Part shown: in pieces, positions 8,601-20,731 of the stretch | How positions within the stretch are numbered: the first letter of the stretch is position 1 | Layout: the number at the start of each line of letters is the position of its first letter | NCBI RefSeq assembly: GCF_019733395.1 | Contig: NZ_JAIHOO010000001.1 | Coordinates: 4,945,394 to 5,009,393, forward strand | Direction of reading: 5' to 3' | Origin: Lysobacter sp. BMK333-48F3 | GTDB lineage: Bacteria > Pseudomonadota > Gammaproteobacteria > Xanthomonadales > Xanthomonadaceae | DNA: 64,000 nt | Notes under the pieces: generated by a model | Told to the model about the DNA's origin: nothing | What the model saw: the letters and a program-made list of their open reading frames with translations, nothing else | Databases searched by the model: none | Translations under genes and position numbers: made by a program

Positions 8601-10163
8601 ATGGATGCGTTCGCCCCCTCCCGCCGCCAGGTCCTCAAGAGCAGCGCCGCCGCCATGGCGGTCGGCGCGATCGGCAGTCTCGGCGCCTTGTATTCGCGCC
8701 AGGCCGAGGCCGCGACCGACCCCAGCCGCATCGCCCCGGTGCCGAGCCGCTACGGCCCGCTCGCGCCGGTCGCCGACCTCAGCACCGGCTTGCCGCTGCT
8801 GCAGTTGCCGCGCGGTTTCAGCTATCGCTCGTTCGCCTGGAGCGGCGACCGCATGGCCGACGGCCGCCCCTGTCCGGACCGCCACGACGGCATGGCCGTG
8901 GTCGCCGCGCGCCGCGTGCCGCATCGTCCGCACGGCCGCGGCCACGCCAGCCACGAGCTGGTGCTGATCCGCAATCACGAACGCGGCGCCGGCACCTCGC
9001 CGATCCAGGCGCCGGGCATGTACGACACCGGCACCTTCGCCGGCGGCCAGCCCGGCGGCGGCACCACCACCCTGCGCTACCGCTACGACGGCGGCCGCCA
9101 CGGCGGCGGTTGGGACAGCGCCGAGTCCAGCCTCGGCGGCACCATGGTCAACTGCGCCGGCGGCCCGACCCCGTGGGGCACCTGGCTGAGCTGCGAAGAG
9201 ATCAAGAGCAATGCGGTGTCCAGCACCGGCCGCAAGCACGGCTACGTGTTCGAAGTCGACCCGCGCAGCGAGCGCACCACCGGCCGGCCGCTGATCGGCC
9301 TGGGCCGCTTCAGCCACGAAGCGGTGGCGATCGATCCGCGCACCGGCATCGTCTATCTGACCGAGGACGACCGCAACAAATCCGGCCTGTACCGCTTCAT
9401 CCCCAACGACCGCTTCGGCCGCCCGGGCTCGCTCGAACACGGCGGCCGGCTGCAGGCCGCGCGCGTGCGCGGCAAGCGCAACGCCGACCTGACCACCGCC
9501 TCGATCGGCAACGAGTTCCAGCTCGAGTGGGTCGACATTCCCGATCCGGACCTGGATTCGATCGTCGCCCCGAACGGCTTCCCCGACATCGGCGCCGGCG
9601 ACACGCTCAGCGGCCCGTTCGCCCAGGCCTGGAGCGAAGGCGGCCTGCGCATGAGCCGCGGCGAAGGCATCTGGTACAGCTACGGCAAGATGTTCATCGT
9701 CGACACCAGCACCGGCGTCGACGCCCAGGGCCGCAAGGGCCGCGGCAACGGCACGGTGTGGGTGCTGGATCTGTTCACCCAGCGCCTGCGCGCGCTGTTC
9801 GTCAGCAATCACCAGCTCGCCGCGCACAACCCGGACAACATCACCGTCAACGTGCGCGGCGGCGTGGTGCTGTGCGAAGACCCGGACGCCGCGCCGGCCG
9901 GCAGCCCCGACGAGTACGGCCCGGGCACGCGCCTGCTCGGCCTGACCCGCGCCGGCGAATCGTTCTACCTGTGCAAGAACAACGCCGAGCTGACCTCCAG
10001 CCAGATCGCCGACGCCGGCAAGCAGGTCGCCGAAGGCGATTACCGCGACAGCGAGTTCTGCGGCGCCTGCTGGGATCCGGCCGGGCGCACCCTGTTCGTC
10101 AACATGCAGAGCCCGGGCATCACCTTCGCCATCACCGGTCCCTGGGAACGCGGCCCGCTGTAA
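8601..10163 (+). CDS. Tat-exported PhoX-like (DUF839) phosphatase family protein
   Basis: Member of the PhoX/DUF839 family, whose characterised members are periplasmic Ca/Fe-dependent alkaline phosphatases. It has 520 residues. The N-terminus carries a twin-arginine signal (SRRQVLKSS, residues 7-15) followed by a hydrophobic stretch and AEA, so it is exported folded, in keeping with a metal-cofactor enzyme. Family features include LPRGFSYRSF, DGRPCPDRHDGM, LIRNHE, GGTMVNCAGG, PWGTWLSCEE, GRFSHEAV, YLTEDD and the C-terminal GACWDPAGRTLFVN. The start is ATG 8601 with CAGGAG 7 bases upstream; the frame extends 14 codons further but without a signal. The precise substrate is unproven. It is monocistronic and ends facing ppiD across a shared terminator. 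Confidence 0.9.
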   Translation: MDAFAPSRRQVLKSSAAAMAVGAIGSLGALYSRQAEAATDPSRIAPVPSRYGPLAPVADLSTGLPLLQLPRGFSYRSFAWSGDRMADGRPCPDRHDGMAVVAARRVPHRPHGRGHASHELVLIRNHERGAGTSPIQAPGMYDTGTFAGGQPGGGTTTLRYRYDGGRHGGGWDSAESSLGGTMVNCAGGPTPWGTWLSCEEIKSNAVSSTGRKHGYVFEVDPRSERTTGRPLIGLGRFSHEAVAIDPRTGIVYLTEDDRNKSGLYRFIPNDRFGRPGSLEHGGRLQAARVRGKRNADLTTASIGNEFQLEWVDIPDPDLDSIVAPNGFPDIGAGDTLSGPFAQAWSEGGLRMSRGEGIWYSYGKMFIVDTSTGVDAQGRKGRGNGTVWVLDLFTQRLRALFVSNHQLAAHNPDNITVNVRGGVVLCEDPDAAPAGSPDEYGPGTRLLGLTRAGESFYLCKNNAELTSSQIADAGKQVAEGDYRDSEFCGACWDPAGRTLFVNMQSPGITFAITGPWERGPL

Positions 10164-10239
10164 AGCCGCCGGCCGCCGCCAACGTGCGGCGGCGGCCGGC
10201 CCGATCCGCGATCGATGCGGAACGACAAAGGCAAAGAAA

Positions 10240-10263
10240 AAGGCCCGGCGCGAGCCGGGCCTT
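10240..10263. terminator. Bidirectional terminator between the PhoX-like gene and ppiD
   Basis: The stem AAGGCCCGG(C)/GCCGGGCCTT is flanked by A-rich sequence on the left and TTTCTCG on the right, between two convergent genes. It can serve either strand. Confidence 0.75.
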
Positions 10264-10304
10264 TCTCGTGTCGCGGGCGCCGTCGCCGGCGCCCCGCGCG
10301 CGGA

Positions 10305-12299
10305 TCAGCGCAGGTTGTCTTCGATCACCTGGATCTTGACCCGCTTGCGCAGCTCCGAGGTCAGCTCGCGGCCTTCCTCGTAACCGCCCAGCTGCGAGAT
10401 CTGGGTGCGCATCATGTCCAGTTGCGCCGGCGGGATCTCGGTCTTGCTGCCCGGCACCACCTTGTCGACCGCGAACACCGCGACCCGGCCGTCCGGCAGC
10501 TTGGCCTTGCCCGCGCTGGCCTTGCCGGCGGCCGGCGCCTTCAGGGCGAAGATCGCTTCGCTCACTTCCGGGGTCGGCAGGGGCATGCCGCGGGCCACGT
10601 TCGGCACCGCTTCCGGCGCCGACAGCTGCTTGGACGCGGCCACCGCGGCCAGGGTCTCGCCGGCGTTGACGCGCGCGACCAGCGCCTGCGCTTCCTGCTC
10701 GGCCGCCTTGCCGGTACGGTCGGCGCGCACCGCGGCGATCACCTTGTCGCGGACCTGGGCCAGCGGCAACGCGCGCTCCGGGGTATGCGAGACGACCCGG
10801 ATCAGCACGCTGTGCTCCTGGCCGATCTCGATCGGATCGCTGACCGTGTTGTCCTGCAGGCGCGCTTCGGAGAACGCAGCGCGGATCACCGCCGGGTTGG
10901 CGCCGATGCCGCCGTTGTTGAGCGCCGCATCGCGGGTGATCGGGCCGGTCTTCATCACCGCCAGGTTCATCGCCTTGGCCGGTTCGGCCAGCGAAGTCGG
11001 GTTCTTGTAGACCATGTCGACCAGCTTGGCCGAGAAGTCGTTGAACGCGCGCTCGCGGCCGGTCTCGCTCTCTTCGCGCAGCAGGGTCTCGCGCACCGCT
11101 TCGAACGGCTGCACCTGGCCGGCCTTGACCTCGCGCACCACGATCACGTGCCAGCCCGACTCGTCCTTCACCGGCGCGCTGACTTCGCCGACCTTGAGCT
11201 TGAACATCGCGTCTTCGAACGCGCCCGGGAAGGTGCCCTTGTTGATCCAGCCCAGGTCGCCGCCGACCGCCTTGGAGCCGAGGTCTTCGCTGTTGGCGCG
11301 CGCCAACGCGGCGAAATCGGCGCCGACGGCCTTGGCCTGGCCGGCGAGCTGCGCGGCCTTGGTTTCGGCGGCCTTCTGCGCCGCGGCGTCGGCGCCGGCG
11401 GCGACGTTGATCTGGATGTGCGAGACCAGGCGCTGTTCTTCGGCGACGAAGCGGCTCTTCTCGTCCTCGTAGCGCTTGCGCAGCGAGGCTTCGGTCGGCG
11501 CGCCCGGCGGCGGCAGGGTCGCGCCGGTCAGCTCGACGTACTCGAGGATCACGCTTTCCGGGGCGCGGAAATCCTTGCCGTGGCCGTCGTACCACTTCTG
11601 GATGTCGGCGGCGGCGACTTCGGCGGTGTCGGCGGCCGGCGGCGGCATCAGCAGCAGGCTGACGTCGCGGCGCTCGCCCATCAGCTTGATCAGGCGGTCC
11701 ATCTCGGCCTGGGTCAGGAAGCTGCTCTGGCCGACGTTGCCGACGATGATGTTCTCCATCAGGCGGTCGCGCACGAACTGCTCGAACTCGGTCGGCGACT
11801 GCGGCGGCTGGCGCATCTGCAAGCCGTACAGGTAACGCTCCTGGCTGAACTTGCCGGTGCCGTCCTGGAATTCGGGCACGGCCTGGATGGTCTTGACCAC
11901 CGCGCCGTCGGCGACCGCCAGGCCTTCGACCTCGGCGGCGAGCATGCGCACGCGCTCGTCGATCAGCTGGTCGAGCACCTTGCGCTTGCTTTCCGGCTTC
12001 TCGAACTCGCGCGCGTCGAAGGCCTCGCCTTCGGCCGCGCGGCGGCGGTCGCGCTCGCGCTGGAAGCGCTCGTCGAACTCGGAACGCTCGATCGCCGCCT
12101 TCTTCCACAGCATCGACGCCGGCCACCACGACGGCGCCGAACGCCACCACGACGGCGCGATCTCGATCCGCGCCACGGCGTTGTCGACCCGCTGCACCAG
12201 GTACTGCTCGATGCCGACGAAGGCGAAGGGAATGATCAGCAGGCCCAGGATCACCGTGGCGATCCAGCCCGAGGTCTTGTCGCGAAGTGTCTGCAGCAT
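10305..12299 (-). CDS. ppiD: Peptidyl-prolyl cis-trans isomerase PpiD (SurA_N/parvulin)
   Basis: Membrane-anchored periplasmic chaperone that binds outer-membrane and secreted proteins as they leave the Sec translocon. It has 664 residues (E. coli 623). One N-terminal helix (ATVILGLLIIPFAFVG, about 14-30) is followed by a SurA_N-like region, a parvulin domain at about 265-365 (RLVSHIQINV, DLGWINKGTFPGAFEDA, SGWHVIVV) and a second, degenerate C-terminal domain. The start was set at ATG 12299 (MLQTLRDKTSGW). Residues 48-62 contain a direct repeat, APSWWRSAPSWWP, encoded by two copies of a 15-base unit at 12123-12157. It lies downstream of tRNA-Asp, as ppiD lies downstream of the lon-hup region in E. 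coli. Confidence 0.95.
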   Translation of the reverse strand: MLQTLRDKTSGWIATVILGLLIIPFAFVGIEQYLVQRVDNAVARIEIAPSWWRSAPSWWPASMLWKKAAIERSEFDERFQRERDRRRAAEGEAFDAREFEKPESKRKVLDQLIDERVRMLAAEVEGLAVADGAVVKTIQAVPEFQDGTGKFSQERYLYGLQMRQPPQSPTEFEQFVRDRLMENIIVGNVGQSSFLTQAEMDRLIKLMGERRDVSLLLMPPPAADTAEVAAADIQKWYDGHGKDFRAPESVILEYVELTGATLPPPGAPTEASLRKRYEDEKSRFVAEEQRLVSHIQINVAAGADAAAQKAAETKAAQLAGQAKAVGADFAALARANSEDLGSKAVGGDLGWINKGTFPGAFEDAMFKLKVGEVSAPVKDESGWHVIVVREVKAGQVQPFEAVRETLLREESETGRERAFNDFSAKLVDMVYKNPTSLAEPAKAMNLAVMKTGPITRDAALNNGGIGANPAVIRAAFSEARLQDNTVSDPIEIGQEHSVLIRVVSHTPERALPLAQVRDKVIAAVRADRTGKAAEQEAQALVARVNAGETLAAVAASKQLSAPEAVPNVARGMPLPTPEVSEAIFALKAPAAGKASAGKAKLPDGRVAVFAVDKVVPGSKTEIPPAQLDMMRTQISQLGGYEEGRELTSELRKRVKIQVIEDNLR

Positions 12300-12530
12300 G
12301 TTCCGGGTCGCGTTCAGTCGTAAGCCGGACAGTTTAGCGCGGTTCCGGGCGGCGGGCGGAGGCCGGCGACGCCGGTCGCAATCCGCCCGGCCGGGCCCGG
12401 TCCGCCCCGCTGTCCGGGCCGCTCTCCGGCCCGGTCGCCCGGCCGCACAAGCCGGCCGGAGCAGGCGCCGAACCATGCTGCACAGCAAAACGAAAACGCG
12501 CCGCGACCGCGGTCCGCGCGGGCAAAAGAA

Positions 12531-12552
12531 AAGGCGCCGTTTCCGGCGCCTT
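12531..12552 (-). terminator. Terminator of the tRNA-Val/tRNA-Asp transcript
   Basis: The 9-bp stem AAGGCGCCG/CGGCGCCTT has a 4-base loop and is followed on the minus strand by TTTTCTTTT. It lies 9 bases after the 3' end of tRNA-Asp. Confidence 0.85.
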
Positions 12553-12561
12553 CGGCAAAAC

Positions 12562-12638
12562 TGGCGGAGTGGACGGGACTCGAACCCGCGACCTCCGGCG
12601 TGACAGGCCAGCATTCTAACCGACTGAACTACCACTCC
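12562..12638 (-). tRNA. tRNA-Asp(GTC)
   Basis: A 77-base cloverleaf including an encoded CCA: acceptor GGAGTGG/CCACTCC, D-arm TAGTTCAGTCGGTTAGA, anticodon loop CTGTCAC with anticodon GTC, and T-arm GGGTTCGAGTCCC. It lies 88 bases downstream of tRNA-Val on the same strand. Confidence 0.97.
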
Positions 12639-12725
12639 GCGTTTTGAACTCGGTGCAACCGAACCCGACTCGTACCCGCTTGGATCCCGTCGTTGGACGG
12701 ATCCGGCAGAAGACCAGGCCGAACC

Positions 12726-12800
12726 TGGTGGGTGCTGAGGGTTTCGAACCCCCGACCCTCTCCTTGTAAGGGAGACGCTCTACCGCTGAGCTAAGCACCC
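12726..12800 (-). tRNA. tRNA-Val(TAC)
   Basis: 75 bases with encoded CCA: acceptor GGGTGCT/AGCACCC, anticodon TAC in the loop CTTACAA, and T-arm GGGGGTTCGAAACCC. It lies 50 bases after hupB and is probably transcribed with it or from its own promoter toward tRNA-Asp. Confidence 0.97.
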
Positions 12801-12850
12801 CGAGTCTAGGGTTCCGCTGGCGACTGCCCCTGGCAGCCCCGGCGAGTTGC

Positions 12851-13123
12851 TTAGTTTACAGCGTCCTTCAGAGCTTTGCCAGCCTTGAAGGAAGGATTCT
12901 GCGAAGCGGCGATCTTGATGGTCTCGCCGGTCTTCGGGTTGCGGCCCTGGCGAGCGGCGCGCTTGCGCACCTGGAAGGTGCCGAAGCCAACCAGCGTAAC
13001 AGTGTCGCCCTTCTTGAGCGCCTTGGTAACGACATCGATCAGCGCGTCAACGGCAGCGGTAGCGTCGGTCTTCGACAGCTCTGCGGTTTCGGCGACTGCC
13101 GCTACGAGTTCGGCCTTGTTCAT
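12851..13123 (-). CDS. hupB: DNA-binding protein HU (beta type)
   Basis: Histone-like nucleoid protein that bends DNA as a dimer. It has 90 residues, the normal length. [12 protein letters not shown] begins the N-terminal helices; the DNA-binding arm has the family signature [18 protein letters not shown], and the C-terminus is [17 protein letters not shown] lies 9 bases before ATG 13123. Position directly downstream of lon matches E. coli lon-hupB, and a good separate promoter is visible at 13249-13277. Codon use is noticeably less G+C-extreme than in the neighbours, as expected for a very highly expressed gene. Confidence 0.97.
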   Translation of the reverse strand: MNKAELVAAVAETAELSKTDATAAVDALIDVVTKALKKGDTVTLVGFGTFQVRKRAARQGRNPKTGETIKIAASQNPSFKAGKALKDAVN

Positions 13124-13248
13124 TATTTTCTTTACTCCTATGCGGATAGACCGCGTGTTCTGAGAATCGCCGCGACGTTGCGGCGTCGCTACGATCAAGC
13201 GAGCCGCGTCGCAGTTTTGTGATGAATGCCTGCGACGCGGTTGCGGTC

Positions 13249-13277
13249 GTTATACCAGCGGCATATTAGGGGCGCAA
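13249..13277 (-). promoter_or_regulatory. Probable sigma-70 promoter of hupB
   Basis: On the minus strand TTGCGC (13272-13277) and TATAAC (13249-13254) are separated by exactly 17 bases, in an A+T-richer patch between lon and hupB. It predicts a leader of about 120 nt before the hupB start. The -10 matches consensus at 5 of 6 positions. Confidence 0.65.
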
Positions 13278-13340
13278 GCTGGAAAGCTAGCTGTGGCGCG
13301 GCTTTCAGCGGTTTTCGACGTTTCCGACAGGCGGCCCGAA

Positions 13341-15767
<2,427 letters not shown>

Positions 15768-15969
15768 CGGGGGTCTCGACAAGCGTGGGGTGAGGATGCC
15801 GGGGCATCCAGGCTCCCGTTATGGGGGTGCCGGCCCGAGAGCGCAAGCAATGCCTGCCGGGCGGCCCGCAAAATCGACAAAAACCGCTTGAAAATCATCG
15901 CCTTGTGATACAAAGCCGAGCCCGGGACAGAGCATTCCAGCCGCCCGCCCCATCGCCAGGACGCCACCG

Positions 15970-16605
15970 ATGCAACGATTGCAGGACGCCATCGATCAAT
16001 ACAACGCAAGCCGGGCCCGCTACTGGGACGACGACTACAACACCTTGCTCGCCGCCGGCCCGGCCGAGCCGGCGCAGCTCGAGCGGCTGCAGGCGCTGGA
16101 ACCGGCACCGCTGCCGGCCGAACTGGTGGCGTTCTATCGCCGCTACGGCGGCCTGCACAACCGGGACAACACCGAATCCCATTGCATGGAACTGCCGGCG
16201 CCGGAGCAATTGGCCGATGGTCTGGAGCAGGCCGACGGCTACGCCCGGATCCGCTCGCTGGGCCTGGCCGACATGATCGTCTACAGCTGGGGCAACGACC
16301 GGCCGGAGTTCGCCCCCGGCCGTGCTTTCTCGCAAGCCGACCTGGACGAGCTGAACGGGCGCTACCGCTGCTACGGCTGGTACCGCACCTACACCGTGCT
16401 GGAAAGCGCCTGGTACCTGTACGCCGACCCGGACGGCCGCTTCGGCGCCCTGTTCTACGACCAGGACCGGTTCGACGCGGCCGCGCGCGAGCTGCGCGCC
16501 CTGCTCGCCGCCAGCCCGGCCCGGCAGAGCCTGGAGCAGGCGCTGTGCGAGGGCGTGGAGCGGATGCGCGCGGCGATGATCGAGTGGTGCGACGAGGACG
16601 CCTGA
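15970..16605 (+). CDS. SMI1/KNR4-like (SUKH) family protein
   Basis: Probable cytoplasmic protein of 211 residues. The segment LEPAPLPAELVAFYRRYGG (residues 44-62), with acidic residues following, is typical of the SMI1/KNR4 (SUKH) superfamily, many of whose bacterial members are immunity proteins against contact-dependent or polymorphic toxins. A conserved aromatic-rich middle (YRCYGWYRTYTVLESAWYLY) supports one fold rather than a random frame. No toxin gene lies beside it. It is inserted in opposite orientation between clpX and lon, interrupting an otherwise conserved block, which suggests a later arrival. Function is not established; the family call is moderate. Confidence 0.65.
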   Translation: MQRLQDAIDQYNASRARYWDDDYNTLLAAGPAEPAQLERLQALEPAPLPAELVAFYRRYGGLHNRDNTESHCMELPAPEQLADGLEQADGYARIRSLGLADMIVYSWGNDRPEFAPGRAFSQADLDELNGRYRCYGWYRTYTVLESAWYLYADPDGRFGALFYDQDRFDAAARELRALLAASPARQSLEQALCEGVERMRAAMIEWCDEDA

Positions 16606-16724
16606 ACGGGCGACCCTGTTCTGCGGCGACCGCCCCGCCCGCGATCGGGCGCCAGTCGCCGGCGGAGCCGGAGCGGGCCGCCCCGGCTGCGCGGACTTGA
16701 CCCCGCGTCGAGCCAGAAACGAAG

Positions 16725-16837
16725 CGCCCCGCCGGAGCGGGGCTACAAACGAACAGCCCCCGCCGGAGCGGGGGCCATAAACCGATCGCCCCCGCCGGAG
16801 CGGGGGCCAAACCAATCGCCCCCGCCAAGGCGGGGGC
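16725..16837. repeat. Tandem array of four GC hairpins (GCCCCCGCCGGAGCGGGGGC type)
   Basis: Four near-identical palindromes of about 20 bp lie at 16725-16742, 16756-16775, 16788-16808 and 16818-16837, each with the loop GCCGGAG or GCCAAG and spaced 30-33 bases apart by short A-rich linkers (ACAAACGAACA, CATAAACCGAT, CAAACCAAT). The array fills the gap between the convergent SMI1/KNR4-like gene and clpX. It may act as a bidirectional terminator or as a REP-like element; there is no T-run. Confidence 0.85.
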
Positions 16838-16844
16838 GAGGTGC

Positions 16845-18134
16845 TCACTCGGCCGAAGCCACCTTGGGCTGGGCCGGCGCGCTCTGGTAGATCAGGTAGG
16901 GCTCGGACTTGTGCTCGATCACCGACTCGTCGACCACCACCTTGCTGACGTTCTCCAGCGAGGGCAGTTCGTACATCGTGTCCAGCAACACCGACTCGAC
17001 GATGGTGCGCAGGCCGCGCGCGCCGGTCTTGCGCTTGAGCGCCTTGCGCGCGATCGCCGCCAGCGCGTCCGGACGGAACTCGAGCTCGACGCTCTCCATC
17101 TCGAACAGCTTGCGGAACTGCTTGGTGATCGCGTTCTTGGGCTCGGTCAGGATCGAGATCAGCGCGGCTTCGTCCAGCTCCTCCAGGGTCGCGACCACCG
17201 GCAGGCGGCCGACGAACTCGGGGATCAGGCCGAACTTGATCAGGTCTTCCGGCTCGACCTCGGCCAGCACCTTGCCGATGTCGGCCTTGCGCTCGCTGCT
17301 CTTGACCTTGGCGCCGAAGCCGATGCCGCCGGCCTCGGTGCTGCGCTGCTGGATGATCTTGTCCAGGCCGGCGAACGCGCCGCCGACCACGAACAGGATG
17401 TTGCGCGTGTCGACCTGCAGGAATTCCTGCTGCGGGTGCTTGCGGCCGCCCTGCGGCGGCACGCTGGCGATGGTGCCTTCGATCAGCTTCAGCAGCGCCT
17501 GCTGCACGCCTTCGCCGGACACGTCGCGGGTGATCGAGGGGTTATCGCTCTTGCGCGAAATCTTGTCGATTTCGTCGATGTAGACGATGCCCTGCTGCGC
17601 CTTCTCGACGTCGTAGTCGCACTTCTGCAGCAGCTTCTGGATGATGTTCTCGACGTCCTCGCCCACGTAGCCGGCTTCGGTCAGCGTGGTCGCGTCGGCG
17701 ATCGTGAACGGCACGTTGAGCAGGCGCGCCAGGGTCTCGGCGAGCAGGGTCTTGCCCGAACCGGTCGGACCGACCAGCAGGATGTTCGACTTCGACAGTT
17801 CGACGTCGTCGTTCTTCTGCCGGCTCTCGATGCGCTTGTAGTGGTTGTACACGGCGACCGCGAGCGTGCGCTTGGCGCGCTGCTGGCCGATCACGTACTG
17901 GTCGAGCACCTCGAGGATCTCGCGCGGCTTGGGCAGGTGGCTGCGTGCCGACTGCGCCTTTTCCTCGAGCTCCTCGCGGATGATGTCGTTGCACAGCTCG
18001 ACGCACTCATCGCAGATGAACACGCTCGGGCCCGCGATCAGCTTGCGGACCTCGTGCTGGCTTTTACCGCAGAACGAGCAATACAGGATCTTGTTGCTGT
18101 CGCCCGTGCTGCGTCCTTGTCGATCGTCGGTCAT
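16845..18134 (-). CDS. clpX: ClpX, ATPase subunit of the ClpXP protease
   Basis: Hexameric AAA+ unfoldase that feeds tagged proteins into ClpP. It has 429 residues. The N-terminal C4 zinc domain is complete (Cys19, Cys22, Cys41, Cys44); Walker A is GPTGSGKT (122-129), Walker [10 protein letters not shown], and sensor 2 lies in KTGARGLR. The start ATG 18134 is the family start. It follows clpP by 177 bp on the same strand and belongs to the tig-clpP-clpX block. Its 3' end faces the hairpin array. Confidence 0.98.
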   Translation of the reverse strand: MTDDRQGRSTGDSNKILYCSFCGKSQHEVRKLIAGPSVFICDECVELCNDIIREELEEKAQSARSHLPKPREILEVLDQYVIGQQRAKRTLAVAVYNHYKRIESRQKNDDVELSKSNILLVGPTGSGKTLLAETLARLLNVPFTIADATTLTEAGYVGEDVENIIQKLLQKCDYDVEKAQQGIVYIDEIDKISRKSDNPSITRDVSGEGVQQALLKLIEGTIASVPPQGGRKHPQQEFLQVDTRNILFVVGGAFAGLDKIIQQRSTEAGGIGFGAKVKSSERKADIGKVLAEVEPEDLIKFGLIPEFVGRLPVVATLEELDEAALISILTEPKNAITKQFRKLFEMESVELEFRPDALAAIARKALKRKTGARGLRTIVESVLLDTMYELPSLENVSKVVVDESVIEHKSEPYLIYQSAPAQPKVASAE

Positions 18135-18311
18135 GCGTTGGCCCGTTGGTGCTCTAAATCGTACTCGTGTTCCGGAGCGGGTCCGGCGGCCCGGGCCGCC
18201 GCAGCTCGTTCAGCTGTCACGGCCCGAGGATAACACAGCGGTCCGCCCCCGCCTTGGGTCGGGGGCCGGACGGTTATCCGATGCGGATCAATGGCTTGCG
18301 GCCCGCGTCGT

Positions 18312-18938
18312 TCAGACCGACTGGATCGTCTCGTCCGGACGGCGTTCCAGCACCTGGTCGACCAGGCCGTAGTCGCGGGCGGCCTCGGCGCTCTTGAAGT
18401 TGTCGCGCTCGGTGTCGCGCGCGATGGTCTCCAGGGACTGGCCGGTGTGCTTGGACAGGATCTCGTTGAGGCGCTGGCGCAGGGTCAGGATCTCGCGGGC
18501 GTGGATGTCGATGTCGGTGGCCTGGCCCTGGAAGCCGCCCAGCGGCTGATGGATCATGACCCGCGAGTTCGGCAGCGCCAGGCGCTTGCCCTTGGCGCCG
18601 GCGGCGAGCAGCAAGGCGCCCATGCTGGCGGCCTGGCCGATGCAGATCGTGCTCACGTCCGGCTTGATGTACTGCATGGTGTCGTAGATCGCCATGCCGG
18701 CGGTGACCACGCCGCCCGGGGAGTTGATGTAGAAGTTGATGTCCTTCTCGGGATTCTCGGCTTCCAGGAACAGCATCTGGGCCACGATCACGTTGGCGAC
18801 GTGGTCGTCGACGCCGCCGACCAGGAAGATCACCCGCTCCTTGAGCAGGCGCGAATAGATGTCGTAGGCGCGCTCGCCGCGGCTGGTCTGCTCGACCACC
18901 ATCGGCACCAGATTGAGGGCTTTGGTCAGGTTATCCAT
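18312..18938 (-). CDS. clpP: ClpP, proteolytic subunit of the ClpXP protease
   Basis: Tetradecameric serine protease working with ClpX. It has 208 residues. The catalytic triad is visible as Ser105 (GQAASMGA), His130 (MIHQPLGG) and Asp179 (DTERDNF). [30 protein letters not shown] is split by a short propeptide that is normally removed autocatalytically; the LVPMVVEQT segment is the mature N-terminal loop. It lies 165 bp downstream of tig. Confidence 0.98.
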   Translation of the reverse strand: MDNLTKALNLVPMVVEQTSRGERAYDIYSRLLKERVIFLVGGVDDHVANVIVAQMLFLEAENPEKDINFYINSPGGVVTAGMAIYDTMQYIKPDVSTICIGQAASMGALLLAAGAKGKRLALPNSRVMIHQPLGGFQGQATDIDIHAREILTLRQRLNEILSKHTGQSLETIARDTERDNFKSAEAARDYGLVDQVLERRPDETIQSV

Positions 18939-19103
18939 TTCGACGGCACCTATTGACTGACATAGAAGTTGCGCTTGTTAACGCAAGCGCGGCCCGACCA
19001 ACTTGGGGCCGGCCGGGCCGCAGCGCAAGAGGCGCGATTGCTAATTGCTCGCGCGCCGGCGCGAACGCCCGATCGGGCATGCTCGCGCCGGCACGGACCC
19101 GGC

Positions 19104-20405
19104 TCAGGCCGGGCGGATCGCTTCGCTGAACGACAGCGGCTGCTCGGTGTGCTGGGCGCGCTCGGCGATCCAGTCGATCACCTGCTCTTCCATCACCCGG
19201 TTCTGCAGGCCGGCCATCAGCTGCTGGTCGTTGCGGTACAGGTCGATCACCTGCTGCGGCTCCTCGTAGGTCGAGGCGATCAGGCGCAGGGTCTCGTTGA
19301 CGCGCTTGGGCTCCAGGCGCAGCTCGTTGCGGCGGGCGATCTCGCCGACCAGCAGGCCGACCAGGACGCGCTTGCGCGCCGCATCCATGTAGTTCAGGTG
19401 GGCGTCGGCCGGGGCTTCGATCTGGCGGCCCTGGCGGCGGGCCTGCTCGACGGTCTGCCAGACCATGTCGCGGGCTTCGGCCTCGACCAGCTTCGGCGGC
19501 ATTTCCACCGACTCGTAGGCGGCGATCAGCTGCTCGCCGACTTCGCGGCGCAGGCGGGTCATCAGCGCGCCCTTGAGCTCGCGCTCCAGGTTGGTGCGGA
19601 TGTCGTTGCGGAACTGGTCCGCTTCGCCGCTCTTCACCCCGAAGCTCTGGATGAACTCGGCGTCGACTTCCGGCAGGACCGGCTCGGACACGTTGTTGAG
19701 CTTGAGGTGGACCTTGGCCTGCTTGCCGGCCAGCTGCGGCGCGCGCCAGTCGGCCGGGAACTCGACCTCGGCGACGGTCTCGTCGCCGGCCTTGACCCCG
19801 ACCAGGGCCTCTTCCAGCGGCTTGAACATCGATTCCGAGCCGATCACGGTGCTGCCGTATTCGGCGCCTTCGGCCGGGAAGCGCTCGTCGCCGATCTCGG
19901 TCCAGGTCTCGACCTCGACCACGTCGCCGGCCTGCGCGGCGCGCTCGGCCTTCTGCAGGGTGCGGCGCTGCAGGCGCAGGTTCTCGATCATCGCGTCGAT
20001 GTCGGCATCGGCGACTTCGGAGGTGTGGCGGACGATGTTGAGCTTGGCCACGTCGATGTCGCCGAAGTCCGGCACGACTTCGAAGGTGGCGACGTAGGAC
20101 AGGGTCTCGCCGGCGTCGGCCGCCGGCTCGATGCGCGGCTGGCCGGCGATCTGCAGCTGTTCCTGGCGCACGGCGTTGCTGAAGCCTTCGCGCAGCATGC
20201 CGTCGAGGATCTCGGCGCGCACCTGAGCGCCGAAGCGCTGCTCGATGACCTTGGCCGGCACCTTGCCCGGGCGGAAGCCCTTGATCTTGGCGCCGCGCGC
20301 GATCTCGCGCAGGCGGCCGCCGACCTGGTTCTCCAGGTTCTCGGCCGGGAAGCTGAAGGTCAGTCGGCGTTCGAGCGAGCCCAGCGATTCGAGCGAAACT
20401 TGCAT
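19104..20405 (-). CDS. tig: Trigger factor, ribosome-associated chaperone
   Basis: Chaperone and prolyl isomerase that meets nascent chains at the ribosome exit tunnel. It has 433 residues (E. coli 432). The ribosome-binding signature GFRPGKVP lies at residues 43-50; the FKBP-type domain follows at about 150-235 ([18 protein letters not shown]) and the C-terminal chaperone arms run to the end. ATG 20405 is preceded by CAGGAG at a 5-6 base distance, so it is preferred to the GTG two codons upstream. It is the first gene of tig-clpP-clpX, with a candidate promoter at 20468-20495. Confidence 0.97.
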   Translation of the reverse strand: MQVSLESLGSLERRLTFSFPAENLENQVGGRLREIARGAKIKGFRPGKVPAKVIEQRFGAQVRAEILDGMLREGFSNAVRQEQLQIAGQPRIEPAADAGETLSYVATFEVVPDFGDIDVAKLNIVRHTSEVADADIDAMIENLRLQRRTLQKAERAAQAGDVVEVETWTEIGDERFPAEGAEYGSTVIGSESMFKPLEEALVGVKAGDETVAEVEFPADWRAPQLAGKQAKVHLKLNNVSEPVLPEVDAEFIQSFGVKSGEADQFRNDIRTNLERELKGALMTRLRREVGEQLIAAYESVEMPPKLVEAEARDMVWQTVEQARRQGRQIEAPADAHLNYMDAARKRVLVGLLVGEIARRNELRLEPKRVNETLRLIASTYEEPQQVIDLYRNDQQLMAGLQNRVMEEQVIDWIAERAQHTEQPLSFSEAIRPA

Positions 20406-20731
20406 ATCCACTCCTGCGACCGCGGCCCCGCCGCGGCACGAATGTTGATGATCCTGTCCGGCCGCCGGCTATAGCGACAGCACCAGCCAGCGGAACTTGC
20501 TAGTTTGGCCGATAAAGGTCGCCGCTGCCAGCGCCCGCAGGCGGCAAATCCCCTCCGGACGGGGTTTTGCGCGCAGTTCGGCGGTTTTTTTGCGCCGCCG
20601 GGCACCGCCGCGGCGGCCCGGACGGGCACGGGGGCGGGTTCGCCCACCCCACCCAACGGTATCCCGGGGCATTGAGACGCTCGACCCCGCCGGCACGGGC
20701 GCCGCAACCGCGATCGCCGGCGAAGGCCGTC
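20406..20731. other. Upstream region of tig, no gene seen
   Basis: 326 bp with the probable tig promoter, a short hairpin AATCCCC/GGGGTTT around TCCGGA (20548-20566) that could end the gene upstream on the minus strand, and a 7-T run at 20584-20590. No frame here has a recognisable product. Confidence 0.5.
20468..20495 (-). promoter_or_regulatory. Candidate sigma-70 promoter of tig
   Basis: On the minus strand TTCCGC (20490-20495) and TATAGC (20468-20473) are separated by 16 bases, 62 bp before the tig start. The -10 is good and the -35 weak. Confidence 0.4.

Noticed and set aside
16725..16837. Possible CRISPR array
   Set aside because: Repeats are palindromic and the 10-base linkers are too short and similar to be spacers.
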